A program made the position numbers and the translations under genes. 7,313 nt of DNA from Capsulimonas sp. (GTDB lineage: Bacteria > Armatimonadota > Armatimonadia > Armatimonadales > Capsulimonadaceae): contig JAOQAA010000309.1 of the NCBI GenBank assembly GCA_025963815.1, positions 1-7,313 on the forward strand, given 5' to 3'. Below the pieces are notes generated by a model that saw nothing but the letters and a program-made list of their open reading frames with translations, searched no databases and was not told the DNA's origin. Positions within the stretch are counted from its first letter, which is position 1; each line of letters opens with the position of its first letter. Positions 1 to 5,664 of the stretch are shown here, piece after piece.

Positions 1-557
1 CACTCCATCCCCCCCAGCTGCTGGATCAGCACGTATAGGGGCAGCGCCGCCAGCCCCATCAGCAGGGAGCCGCGCAGGGGGCCGATGGTCATGGCGAGGA
101 TCATCTCGGCGGGGCGGACGGGGGTGACGAGAAGGCCGTCCAGCGTCTGCCGCCGCGCCTCGGTCGCGAGGGAGGGAGAGAGAGCGGTGCGTGTCGCCGT
201 GATCAGAACGGTTTGGACCGTAATCACGGCGGCTGCGGCGAGGGTGGGCGCCGAGGCCCCAAAAACATTCGCTGCGAGGATGCGCATAAACGCGGGGAAT
301 TCCTGGTTCAGCGTCAGGACGCCGACTAGGGCGGCGCCGGTGAGCAGCAGCATGATCACGAAGCGCCAGAAGAAGGGAAAGCGCCGTGTTTCGCTCCGCA
401 TCGTGCGCGCTAGAAATGGGTTTTCACGCAGCCAGAGCGGGGACACCCCCCGTCGCACCCGAGTCTCGGTGTTCAGACCGAAATCGTCGGCGACGGCGCG
501 GGCCATCCAAAGAGTGCGTGTCCACCATCGAACGGCGCGGCGCGCGATCAGGCTCAT
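1..557 (-). CDS. ABC-2-type ABC transporter permease-like membrane protein (3' part missing)
   Basis: Reading leftward from the ATG at 557-555, the frame stays open for 185 codons to the window edge, so the C-terminus is outside. Seen: an Arg-rich N-terminus, the phrase NPFLARTMRSE (residues 46-56), a hydrophobic segment at about 62-83, a second at about 100-122, then EARRQTLDGLLVTPVRPAEM (133-152) and a third hydrophobic stretch at about 159-178. The EARRQTLDGLLVTP block resembles the 'E-x-x-x-x-T-L-x-x-L-L-x-T-P' signature that follows early helices in ABC-2-type permeases (known family pattern). Inferred role: membrane subunit of an ABC exporter or related multi-pass protein; the substrate is unknown. 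The frame is continuous back to the AAA+ gene's stop codon (605-603) and offers no other ATG, GTG or TTG before 557, although no Shine-Dalgarno sequence precedes the ATG. The gene is probably cotranscribed with the AAA+ gene, 45 bp upstream. The ABC-2 assignment rests mainly on one motif plus topology. Confidence 0.72.
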   Translation of the reverse strand, partial: MSLIARRAVRWWTRTLWMARAVADDFGLNTETRVRRGVSPLWLRENPFLARTMRSETRRFPFFWRFVIMLLLTGAALVGVLTLNQEFPAFMRILAANVFGASAPTLAAAAVITVQTVLITATRTALSPSLATEARRQTLDGLLVTPVRPAEMILAMTIGPLRGSLLMGLAALPLYVLIQQLGGME

Positions 558-575
558 AAGGGGCGAGGCGTTTCT

Positions 576-600
576 TTCCCACCGCTGGGCGGTGTGGGAA
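576..600. other. Imperfect hairpin between AAA+ ATPase and permease genes
   Basis: TTCCCACCGC (576-585) pairs with GCGGTGTGGGAA (589-600) apart from a 2-nt bulge, leaving a 3-nt loop. It starts 2 bp after the AAA+ stop codon in the direction of transcription. No T-tract follows on either strand, so a classical intrinsic terminator is not supported. It could stabilise a 3' end, attenuate readthrough into the permease gene, or be incidental. Confidence 0.4.
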
Positions 601-602
601 TC

Positions 603-1949
603 TTAAGCGAACATCTTCCAGGGGTTGGGCGTTTCGTCGTCGGCTGGCGGCGGTGTGAAGTTTGTCAGGGACTCGTCGAAGTCTTCCTTCGTCAGGATAC
701 GCCGTGTTTCCGGGTGGGCTTCCGAGAGTCGAATGAGGGCTTGCAGGCCAGCTTCGTTGACGATCGCTTTGATGTTGGCGCCGCTGTAGCCTTCCGTCCG
801 CGCCGCGAGGTCGTCCAGGCTCACATCGTCGGCGAGCTTCGCGCCCGTTGTGCTCAGGCCGAACAGGGCGCGCCGGCTTTCCAAGTCGGGTAGGGGGATT
901 TCGATCTCGCGGGACAGGCGGCCGCCGCGCAGCAGGGCGGCGTCGAGCATGTCGCGCCGGTTGGTGGCGCCGACCACGAAGATCCGCTTGTTCTTCACCA
1001 GGCCGTCCATCTCATGGAGGAATTGGTTGACGACCTTGTCGCTGTATTGATTGACGCCGCCGGAACGTGAGGGCAGCAGGGCGTCGATCTCGTCCAGGAA
1101 GATGATCGCGGGAGACTTGGCGCGCGCCTCGTCGAAGATACGCTTGACGGCCTTTTCGCTTTCGCCCAGCCACATCGAATTGATCTCGGCGGGACTGGTG
1201 GCGATGAAGTGGCAGTGCGCCTCATGCGCCAGCACGCGCGCGATGGTGGTCTTGCCCGTTCCGGGAGGGCCGTAGAGCAGCAGGCCCGTGGGCGGCTCAA
1301 TGCCTAGATCGCGAGATAGGCTCGGATTTTCCAGAAGCAGCTGCATCTGCTTGAGTTCGCGTTTGGTGCGCTGCGGCAGAATGACATCGTCCCAGGTGAG
1401 TTTGCCGTGGCCGGTCGGGCCGCCGTCGCGCTCGGCTTCGCGGCTGGCCGCCGCCTCAAACGCCGTGGCGCGCTCTTGGTACTGCGCGTCGCCTGGCTGA
1501 AGCAGGGCCGCCTGATGCGCCGACTCCGCCGCCGCTTCGTTCTGCCCCAAATATCTCAATGACAGGGCGAGCGCGTGATGGAAGCGCGGGTCATTCGGGT
1601 CGCGCTGGATCGCTCCGCGCAGCGCCGTCACGGACTCACGAAACGCCTCGCGGTACTGCAAAATCCAGTCGGTCTGTCCGATCGCCTTGGAAGCGGCGAC
1701 CACACCGAGGCCAAGGACCGACGCGGCGAGGTCGCCGATGCCGTTCTTCGCGCCGCGCTCGCGCATCGACGGCGGCAAAATTCGCTCGCCGCGCATCTGA
1801 TAGGTCAATCCCAGCTGATACGGCCCATCGGCCTCCTCGGGAAAGCGCCCCATCGCCGCCTCAAAGGCCGCAATGGCGCCGGGGAACTCACCCTTTTCGC
1901 GATATTGAATCCCCGCAATAAAGGCGGGGTCCTGGATAATCTGGCTCAT
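603..1949 (-). CDS. TPR-repeat / AAA+ ATPase fusion protein
   Basis: 448 aa. The N-terminal part (about 8-50 and 100-160) has tetratricopeptide-like helix pairs (e.g. AGIQYREKGEFPGAIAAFEA; LRYLGQNEAAAESAHQAALL). Between them lies a Gly/Ala-rich, mildly hydrophobic stretch (69-90). An AAA+ module follows: Walker A GPPGTGKT (227-234), pore loop MWLGESE (259-265), Walker B IIFLDEID (282-289, catalytic E287), sensor 1 GATN (327-330), Arg-finger region RGGRLSRE (R341, R344) and sensor-2-side GYSGAN (387-392). The MWxGESE pore loop resembles p97/Cdc48 D2 and meiotic-clade AAA proteins, so hexameric threading or remodelling of protein substrates is likely; the TPR part probably selects the partner. 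All ATPase residues look intact. The ATG at 1949 has a perfect TATAAT 6 nt upstream and no Shine-Dalgarno, suggesting a leaderless mRNA. A membrane-transport gene follows downstream. The substrate is unknown, and FtsH is excluded because no zinc-protease domain is present. Confidence 0.93.
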   Translation of the reverse strand: MSQIIQDPAFIAGIQYREKGEFPGAIAAFEAAMGRFPEEADGPYQLGLTYQMRGERILPPSMRERGAKNGIGDLAASVLGLGVVAASKAIGQTDWILQYREAFRESVTALRGAIQRDPNDPRFHHALALSLRYLGQNEAAAESAHQAALLQPGDAQYQERATAFEAAASREAERDGGPTGHGKLTWDDVILPQRTKRELKQMQLLLENPSLSRDLGIEPPTGLLLYGPPGTGKTTIARVLAHEAHCHFIATSPAEINSMWLGESEKAVKRIFDEARAKSPAIIFLDEIDALLPSRSGGVNQYSDKVVNQFLHEMDGLVKNKRIFVVGATNRRDMLDAALLRGGRLSREIEIPLPDLESRRALFGLSTTGAKLADDVSLDDLAARTEGYSGANIKAIVNEAGLQALIRLSEAHPETRRILTKEDFDESLTNFTPPPADDETPNPWKMFA

Positions 1950-1955
1950 GCACAG

Positions 1956-1961
1956 ATTATA
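1956..1961 (-). promoter_or_regulatory. Consensus -10 box of the AAA+ gene, leaderless arrangement
   Basis: On the minus strand the sequence is TATAAT, then CTGTGC, then the ATG. A start site about 7 nt after the box falls on or next to the A of the ATG, leaving no 5' leader. No TTGACA-like -35 is visible at 16-18 bp. A 6-bp inverted repeat, ACCCAC (1961-1966) and GTGGGT (1978-1983), touches the box and could be a weak operator. Confidence 0.68.
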
Positions 1962-2026
1962 CCCACCACGGGCGTTTGTGGGTTGCGGCGCGCTCTCGAC
2001 CGCGAAGCGGACTTAAAGAGTGCGGT

Positions 2027-2638
2027 TTAATCTTTGCGAGGAAGGAAGGCCGTCACGAGTTGAGAGGCCGTCCATCCGATGTTCTCGACGATAAGCTTGT
2101 CGTCGGCGCCGCAGACATCTTTGAGGGTCAGACATGCTTCGGCGCTAATGACCGTCGCCAGCGCCAGCTCCAAACGGCGCAGGTCGCCCTCGCTGTAGGA
2201 TTGGGCGAGCGGTTCGAGCACGGCCTCAATCAGCTGGAATCGATAGCCCGGACGTACGCTGGCGTCGGCTCCGGGGGAGTAAGCGATGGAGATCAGCGGG
2301 CGGATATGAGATTCGTTCGCCAGAACATGACGCGCCATCGCCTCGCCGGCGATCCGAGCCCGCAGCGCCACATCGTCCGCAGCCCGGATCTCGGCGAGGA
2401 TCGCGCTGAGCTCAGGCCATTTCCCCGTCAGTGCGTCTCGAAGAAGGCTGGGGGCGTCGGAATAGTAGCGATACGCGGTCGCCTCGGAGACCAGAGCGCG
2501 CTGCGCCGCCTGCGCCACGGTCGCACTGCGTCCCTCGTCCAGCAATTCCCGCGCCGCCTGCAGCAGCGCCTGCCGGGTTCGTTCCTTTTGATGGACACGG
2601 CCGCTCTTCGCGTAAGAGAACTCTTGGTTTCGCTTCAT
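2027..2638 (-). CDS. TetR/AcrR-family transcriptional regulator
   Basis: 203 aa, the usual TetR length. A basic N-terminus (MKRNQEFSYAKSGRVHQKER) leads into the first helix, TRQALLQAARELLDEG (about 21-36). The helix-turn-helix region is ATVAQAAQRALVSEATAYRYYSDAPSLL (about 39-66), where the AYRYYSD end matches the 'lYrYF..Ke.L' recognition-helix pattern of the family. The remaining all-helical domain is variable and should bind an unknown ligand and form the dimer. It diverges from an alpha/beta hydrolase gene, and the shared gap has a long inverted repeat over both promoters, which fits autorepression plus control of the hydrolase (inference from layout). The ATG at 2638 is directly preceded by TACAAT with a 6-nt gap and has no Shine-Dalgarno, so translation is probably leaderless. 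The ligand cannot be read from sequence but may be a substrate or product of the hydrolase. Confidence 0.92.
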   Translation of the reverse strand: MKRNQEFSYAKSGRVHQKERTRQALLQAARELLDEGRSATVAQAAQRALVSEATAYRYYSDAPSLLRDALTGKWPELSAILAEIRAADDVALRARIAGEAMARHVLANESHIRPLISIAYSPGADASVRPGYRFQLIEAVLEPLAQSYSEGDLRRLELALATVISAEACLTLKDVCGADDKLIVENIGWTASQLVTAFLPRKD

Positions 2639-2644
2639 GCGACT

Positions 2645-2650
2645 ATTGTA
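2645..2650 (-). promoter_or_regulatory. Extended -10 promoter of the TetR gene, leaderless
   Basis: On the minus strand TG-G-TACAAT is an extended -10 element with 5 of 6 consensus bases, followed by AGTCGC and then the ATG. The inferred transcription start coincides with the start codon. The TGGTA part lies inside the left arm of the 12-bp inverted repeat, so a protein bound to that arm would cover the promoter. Confidence 0.68.
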
Positions 2651-2687
2651 CCATCATAAGAGAATCAACTTAAAAAAGTACTTATGA

Positions 2688-2696
2688 TGGTATACT
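2688..2696 (+). promoter_or_regulatory. Extended -10 promoter of the alpha/beta hydrolase gene
   Basis: TG-G-TATACT reads rightward; TATACT matches 5 of 6 of TATAAT and has the TGn extension. It is the mirror image of the TetR promoter and overlaps the right operator arm. The inferred start is near 2703, giving a leader of about 54 nt to the ATG at 2757. No clear -35 is visible, as is common for extended -10 promoters. Confidence 0.65.
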
Positions 2697-2756
2697 CTCA
2701 TAAATAGAAATTAGTCGCATATGCCAAAAACGACAAAAATCAGGGAGACGCCAATC

Positions 2757-3536
2757 ATGAGTACACAGAAGCAAAACGTGAGATTATTTTCCGAAACGCT
2801 GCCGCTTGCGTTCACGGATCAGGGAACAGGCCGCGCATTTCTTCTCCTGCATGGCGGCGCCAGCATCGCCACCATGTCCGGCCTAGCCGGCGCTCTTTCT
2901 CAGGCCGCACGCGCCGTCACGCCGATCCATCCCGGGTTTGAAGGCGAGGCGAGGCCGGATTGGTTCACGCGAATCGACGATCTGGCGACGGCGTATCTCG
3001 CCTTGATCGAGCGGCTCGACTTGCAGGATGTCATCGTCGTGGGAAACTCCGTCGGTGGCTGGATCGCTGCCGAGATGGCGCTTCGCCAGTCGCCACGAAT
3101 CGCCGGCGTCGTTCTTCTCAATGCTGTTGGGATCGATACAGGATCTTCGGAAAAGACAATCGTGGATCCGATGAAGCTGGCGCCGGCGGAGAGATTCGCG
3201 CTGGCCTTTCACGATCCCGCGCGATTTGCGTTCGCGCCCGCCAGCCCAGAGGCCGCCGCCGTCATGGAGGAGAACCGGCGTGTCTTACACATTTACGCGG
3301 GGGAGCCGTTTATGCATCACCCCGCCCTCCGTACGCGGCTGGCGCAGGTTTCCATTCCGGCTATGGTTGTCTGGGGAGAGAACGACGGCATCGTCGATGC
3401 CGACTACGGCCGGCGCTATGCCGACAGCATTCCCGGGGCTCGTTTCGAACTGGTCTCTGAGGCGGCGCACTTTCCTCAGATTGAGCGTCTGGACGAAGTC
3501 GTGCGTCTGATTGGGGATTTTACGGGGCGGTTGTGA
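2757..3536 (+). CDS. Alpha/beta-fold serine hydrolase
   Basis: 259 aa from the ATG at 2757, chosen because AGGGAG (2742-2747) lies 9 nt upstream. An in-frame ATG at 2721 would add 12 residues but has no ribosome site. Catalytic features (numbered from 2757): oxyanion HGG (32-34), nucleophile elbow GNSVGG with Ser98, acid Asp210 in WGENDGIVD, and base His238 in EAAHFPQ. Order and spacing match the esterase/lipase-type alpha/beta hydrolase superfamily, and the cap region lies between roughly residues 123 and 185. There is no signal peptide, so it should act in the cytoplasm, hydrolysing an ester, lactone, C-C bond or similar; the substrate cannot be told. The divergent TetR regulator and shared operator suggest induction by a small molecule, possibly its substrate. 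The gene ends in a hairpin shared with the convergent Ohr gene. Confidence 0.93.
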   Translation: MSTQKQNVRLFSETLPLAFTDQGTGRAFLLLHGGASIATMSGLAGALSQAARAVTPIHPGFEGEARPDWFTRIDDLATAYLALIERLDLQDVIVVGNSVGGWIAAEMALRQSPRIAGVVLLNAVGIDTGSSEKTIVDPMKLAPAERFALAFHDPARFAFAPASPEAAAVMEENRRVLHIYAGEPFMHHPALRTRLAQVSIPAMVVWGENDGIVDADYGRRYADSIPGARFELVSEAAHFPQIERLDEVVRLIGDFTGRL

Positions 3537-3580
3537 GCTTCGGTCCCCTGCCCCAGGATTGAGGGGCAGGGGACCGAAGC
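3537..3580. terminator. Perfect 18-bp hairpin filling the convergent intergenic gap
   Basis: GCTTCGGTCCCCTGCCCC (3537-3554) is exactly complementary to 3563-3580, with an 8-nt loop. It begins at the base after the hydrolase TGA and ends at the base before the Ohr stop codon, so it fills the whole gap. The strong GC stem suits bidirectional termination or mRNA 3'-end protection, although neither side has a T-tract, so a simple intrinsic mechanism is uncertain. Confidence 0.8.
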
Positions 3581-4000
3581 CTACGCCAGCGTCAGTTCGA
3601 CAGGAATATTATTACGTGTCGCGTTGGAATAGGGGCACACTTGATGCGCCTCCTCGATCAGTTTTTGAGCGACCGCCGGCTCCAGATCGGGCAGCGAAAT
3701 GCTGAGCTTCACGGCGAGGCCGAAGCCAGGGCCCGTTTCGCTGGGGCCGATGCCGACCTGGGCCGTGACGGAGGCCTGGGTAATTTCAATCTTTTGGCTT
3801 CGGGCGACGTACTTCATCGCGCCCTCGAAGCACGCGGCGTAGCCCGCCGCGAAGAGCTGCTCGGGGTTTGTCCCCGCGCCGCCAGGGCCGCCCATTTCCT
3901 TGGGGATCGTGAGGATAACGTCGAGGTTTCCATCCGAGCTTTTCGCTGTTCCCTCGCGTCCGCCGATTGCGGTGGCTGTCGCCGTGTAAAGTATCGCCAT
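3581..4000 (-). CDS. ohr: Organic hydroperoxide resistance protein (Ohr, OsmC superfamily)
   Basis: 139 aa, the typical Ohr length. It opens with MAILYTATATAIGGREG. Active-site features line up with Ohr: Arg15, Glu47 in NPEQLFAAGYAACF, peroxidatic Cys57 and resolving Cys122 in the VCPYSNATRNNI motif, which is characteristic of the Ohr branch and not general OsmC. Known family role: a thiol peroxidase that reduces organic and fatty-acid hydroperoxides, using lipoylated proteins as electron donors, in the cytoplasm. The start at 4000 is set by AAGGAG eight bases upstream. A longer open frame reaching 4153 would run through the terminator of the next gene and is rejected. No ohrR (MarR-family) regulator is adjacent in the window, so control must come from elsewhere or from an unrecognised site upstream; a 17-bp palindrome lies at 4074-4090. 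The gene converges on the alpha/beta hydrolase. Confidence 0.95.
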   Translation of the reverse strand: MAILYTATATAIGGREGTAKSSDGNLDVILTIPKEMGGPGGAGTNPEQLFAAGYAACFEGAMKYVARSQKIEITQASVTAQVGIGPSETGPGFGLAVKLSISLPDLEPAVAQKLIEEAHQVCPYSNATRNNIPVELTLA

Positions 4001-4073
4001 TGGGTCATCTCCTTGCGCGGCGGCTGCGTGTTTGGTAGGCCGCCTAAGAAGAGAACATGGCGTCGCGCCTGTT

Positions 4074-4090
4074 TGTTCCGGGCTGGAACA
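4074..4090. promoter_or_regulatory. Palindrome upstream of ohr
   Basis: TGTTCC and GGAACA flank a 5-nt centre (GGGCT), 74 bp upstream of the ohr start and immediately beyond the T-tract of the PEP-CTERM terminator. It may be an operator for ohr or a small accessory hairpin. It does not resemble the AT-rich OhrR box known from Bacillus. No clear ohr promoter hexamers could be identified nearby. Confidence 0.35.
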
Positions 4091-4091
4091 C

Positions 4092-4134
4092 AAAAAAAAG
4101 CCCTCTCCGCACGGCGATTGGCCGTATGGAGAGG
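4092..4134 (-). terminator. Rho-independent terminator of the PEP-CTERM gene
   Basis: On the minus strand, CCTCTCC and ACGGC (4134-4128, 4125-4121) pair with GCCGT and GGAGAGG (4115-4111, 4108-4102). The stem is 14 positions long with two mismatched or wobble positions and a 5-nt loop. It is followed by GC and eight consecutive T (4099-4092). This is a textbook intrinsic terminator 36 nt after the stop codon and separates this gene from ohr. Confidence 0.92.
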
Positions 4135-4170
4135 TAAGGGGACAGAGCTTCAATTGTGATGCGAGAATGG

Positions 4171-4821
4171 TTACGCGGCCACGGATTTGCGGCGGCGCAG
4201 GGCGAGCGCACCCAGGGCCAAGCCGCCGATCATGAACGCGGCCACCGAGCTGGGTTCGGGAACGGCGCTGAGGTGCGTGGCGTCGATGTATGTTCCGAGG
4301 CTGCTGCTGGAGTTCGGGTTGAGGTCGCCGAAGCCGATCGTCGTCTTATCGCCGGTCGCGGTGAAGGCATAGGTGAAGTACTTCCAGTTGCTGGCGCCAT
4401 TCGAGCTGCCGACCGCATGCTTTTCCTGAACCATAAGATTGTTGACGAAGATCCCAAGGTCATTTTCCTGAAAGCTGGTGCCGGGACGGGCGGAGAAGGC
4501 GTATCCGAGGACGTAGGTCTTGCCGGCGACGGTGTCCACGGTCTGCTGGATGCCGCTGGTCGTGGTGCTGGCGAGTTCCAGAAACTGGTTGCCCTCGTAA
4601 GGCTGGCCGACGACGCCGCTCATGGTCTCGAACTTCGAACCGTAGGTAAGCGTCCAGCCGTTCAGCGTGTCCGTCTGAACGTAAGAGTTGGGGCCAAGTT
4701 CGGAGGTCGTGGGCGCTTCGAAGTTTCCGTTGATCAGCAGGTTCGCCTCGGCGCGGGCGGCGCCCATTGTGGCGAGCATGGCGGTGGCGGCGAAGGCGGC
4801 GAGGATAATATTCTTTTGCAT
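4171..4821 (-). CDS. Secreted PEP-CTERM-sorted protein with NGNFE-type beta domain
   Basis: 216 aa. The N-terminus (1-24, MQKN then a hydrophobic run ending AARA) is a Sec signal peptide, probably cleaved before Glu25. The mature part begins with NLLINGNFE (27-35), the usual opening of carbohydrate-binding-like jelly-roll (DUF642-like or choice-of-anchor) domains in exported proteins. The middle is rich in Thr, Ser, Gly and Asn, as expected for beta-sandwich surface proteins. The C-terminus carries the sorting signal: VPEPSS (187-192), a hydrophobic helix (about 193-208) and a terminal RRRK. Known family behaviour is export and processing by an exosortase, usually linked to exopolysaccharide or biofilm matrix. 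No exosortase gene is in the window, so it must be elsewhere. The start at 4821 has a weak AGAAG ribosome site about 10 nt upstream. The gene has its own candidate promoter and a strong terminator, so it is probably monocistronic. Its ligand is unknown. Confidence 0.93.
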   Translation of the reverse strand: MQKNIILAAFAATAMLATMGAARAEANLLINGNFEAPTTSELGPNSYVQTDTLNGWTLTYGSKFETMSGVVGQPYEGNQFLELASTTTSGIQQTVDTVAGKTYVLGYAFSARPGTSFQENDLGIFVNNLMVQEKHAVGSSNGASNWKYFTYAFTATGDKTTIGFGDLNPNSSSSLGTYIDATHLSAVPEPSSVAAFMIGGLALGALALRRRKSVAA

Positions 4822-4891
4822 GGTGATGATACTTCTTTCTGCGAATAATCAGTGAGCAATTTGGAAGGAGCTCCATTTGCTGCGTGACGAT

Positions 4892-4920
4892 ACTTTAGCA
4901 GATCGAAATTTCTACACCAA
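4892..4920 (-). promoter_or_regulatory. Candidate promoter of the PEP-CTERM gene
   Basis: On the minus strand TTGGTG (4920-4915) and TAAAGT (4897-4892) are separated by 17 bp, and TGC precedes the latter as an extended -10. The matches are only partial (3 of 6 and 4 of 6). The inferred start near 4885 would give a leader of about 64 nt. A 13-bp inverted repeat lies just upstream of the -35. Confidence 0.45.
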
Positions 4921-4927
4921 TAGCATT

Positions 4928-4977
4928 AATACGTGTTTCACGGCGAAACAGAAGAAAGACGCTATGAAACACGTATT
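4928..4977. repeat. 13-bp inverted repeat with an alternative inner hairpin
   Basis: AATACGTGTTTCA (4928-4940) and TGAAACACGTATT (4965-4977) are perfect inverted copies around a 24-nt spacer. The left arm can instead pair locally: TGTTTC (4934-4939) with GAAACA (4945-4950), loop ACGGC. It lies 21 bp after the HAD gene's stop codon and just upstream of the PEP-CTERM promoter. There is no T-tract. It may be a 3'-end hairpin for the HAD operon or an operator for the PEP-CTERM gene. Confidence 0.7.
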
Positions 4978-4998
4978 TTGAACAGTGAGTATGGACAA

Positions 4999-5664
4999 CT
5001 AACCCAGCAATGTGCGCAGGGCGTCAAAATGGGCGAGGAGATCCGAAGGATTGTCGTAGATTGCGGCGGCGCCTTTGAGATCGCCGTCCTTCCAGCCGCC
5101 GCAGCGCACGGCGACCGTGCGAACATTGGCTTTTCCCGCCGCGACGATGTCGTAGGGCGTGTCGCCGATCATCACAGCTTCGGTGGCGGATAGATGCGCC
5201 TTGCGCAGCGCCGCGAGGATGATGTCCGGCTCGGGTTTGGATTTCTCAGCGTCGCCCGAGGTCGTTTTGGCGTTCGTCAGTTTTCTCGCGTCCAGCTTTT
5301 GCAGTAAGATCTTGGCCTGCTTCGGCTCGCCCGAAGTCGCGAAGATGACCTGAAGCCCAGCGCTATGAACGCGAACCAGCAGCTCATGCGCCTTGGGAAA
5401 CGGCTGAAGATCGTTCAGATACTTCTCCGCGAAGAGCGCCTCGCGGCGTTTGGAGATCTTCTCGCCCTCCGGGCTGTCGATTTGCTTGCCGATCACTTCG
5501 GGCAGCAGCGTGTCGCCGCCCATGCCGATGAGGCTGCGCACGCGCGCATAGGGGATATGGTAGCCGAACTCGGCGAAGACTTCCACCCAGGCGCGCGTGT
5601 GCGCATCGACGCTGTCGATCAGTGTCCCATCAATGTCGAAGATAATTCCACGCAGTGTGCTCAC
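4999..5664 (-). CDS. HAD-family phosphatase (phosphoglycolate-phosphatase-like)
   Basis: 221 aa from the GTG at 5664. That start overlaps the dehydrogenase stop as GTGA, a typical coupled junction; an ATG at 5688 would add 8 residues but overlaps the upstream gene by 28 bp. HAD motifs (numbered from the GTG): motif I DIDGT with nucleophile Asp10 and acid/base Asp12, motif II ATSG (about 109-112), motif III Lys143 in KSKPEPD, and motif IV GDTPYD with Asp168 and Asp172. The helical cap inserted after motif I (about 18-85) and the overall size match subclass I enzymes such as phosphoglycolate phosphatase or beta-phosphoglucomutase. Expected reaction: Mg-dependent removal of phosphate from a small cytoplasmic metabolite; the exact substrate is not readable. 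Coupling to the dehydrogenase suggests a shared pathway, for instance disposal of a phosphorylated alcohol or sugar by-product (inference). Confidence 0.93.
   Translation of the reverse strand: MSTLRGIIFDIDGTLIDSVDAHTRAWVEVFAEFGYHIPYARVRSLIGMGGDTLLPEVIGKQIDSPEGEKISKRREALFAEKYLNDLQPFPKAHELLVRVHSAGLQVIFATSGEPKQAKILLQKLDARKLTNAKTTSGDAEKSKPEPDIILAALRKAHLSATEAVMIGDTPYDIVAAGKANVRTVAVRCGGWKDGDLKGAAAIYDNPSDLLAHFDALRTLLG

Larger units (their letters stand above)
2637..2720. promoter_or_regulatory. Nested inverted-repeat operator region between TetR and hydrolase genes
   Basis: Three layers of symmetry are seen. First, perfect 12-bp arms TACCATCATAAG (2649-2660) and CTTATGATGGTA (2681-2692), 20 bp apart, with centres 32 bp apart (about three helical turns). 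Second, a separate 22-bp palindrome at 2682-2703 with 18 of 22 positions symmetrical: TTATGA, then GTATAC at the centre, then TCATAA. Third, outer 9-bp arms ATGCGACTA (2637-2645) and TAGTCGCAT (2712-2720), which abut both possible start codons. The intervening DNA is AT-rich. This is the expected place for a TetR-family dimer to bind. Both arms cover the TG and TA of the two outward-facing extended -10 promoters, so one regulator could shut both. Binding itself is inference. Confidence 0.82.

Noticed and set aside
85..606. 173-codon Arg-rich open frame on the plus strand
   Set aside because: It shows an Arg/Ala/Ser composition typical of a shadow frame, while the minus strand encodes a membrane protein with sensible helices.
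2000..2010. CCGC-GAA-GCGG mini-hairpin after the TetR gene as a terminator
   Set aside because: The stem is only 4 bp with no T-tract; too weak to call.
1976..2659. 227-codon open frame on the plus strand opposite the TetR gene
   Set aside because: It is antisense to a clear TetR protein, has no recognisable domain and no ribosome site; long antisense frames are expected in GC-rich DNA.
3581..4153. Longer N-terminal extension of the Ohr protein (190 aa, start at 4153)
   Set aside because: The extra 51 residues would be encoded across the T-tract and stem of the PEP-CTERM terminator, have no Ohr-family character, and an AAGGAG site sets the start at 4000.
4156..4848. 230-codon open frame on the plus strand opposite the PEP-CTERM gene
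   Set aside because: It runs across the PEP-CTERM coding region, with no domain or start signal; the minus-strand protein has a signal peptide and a PEP-CTERM tail.
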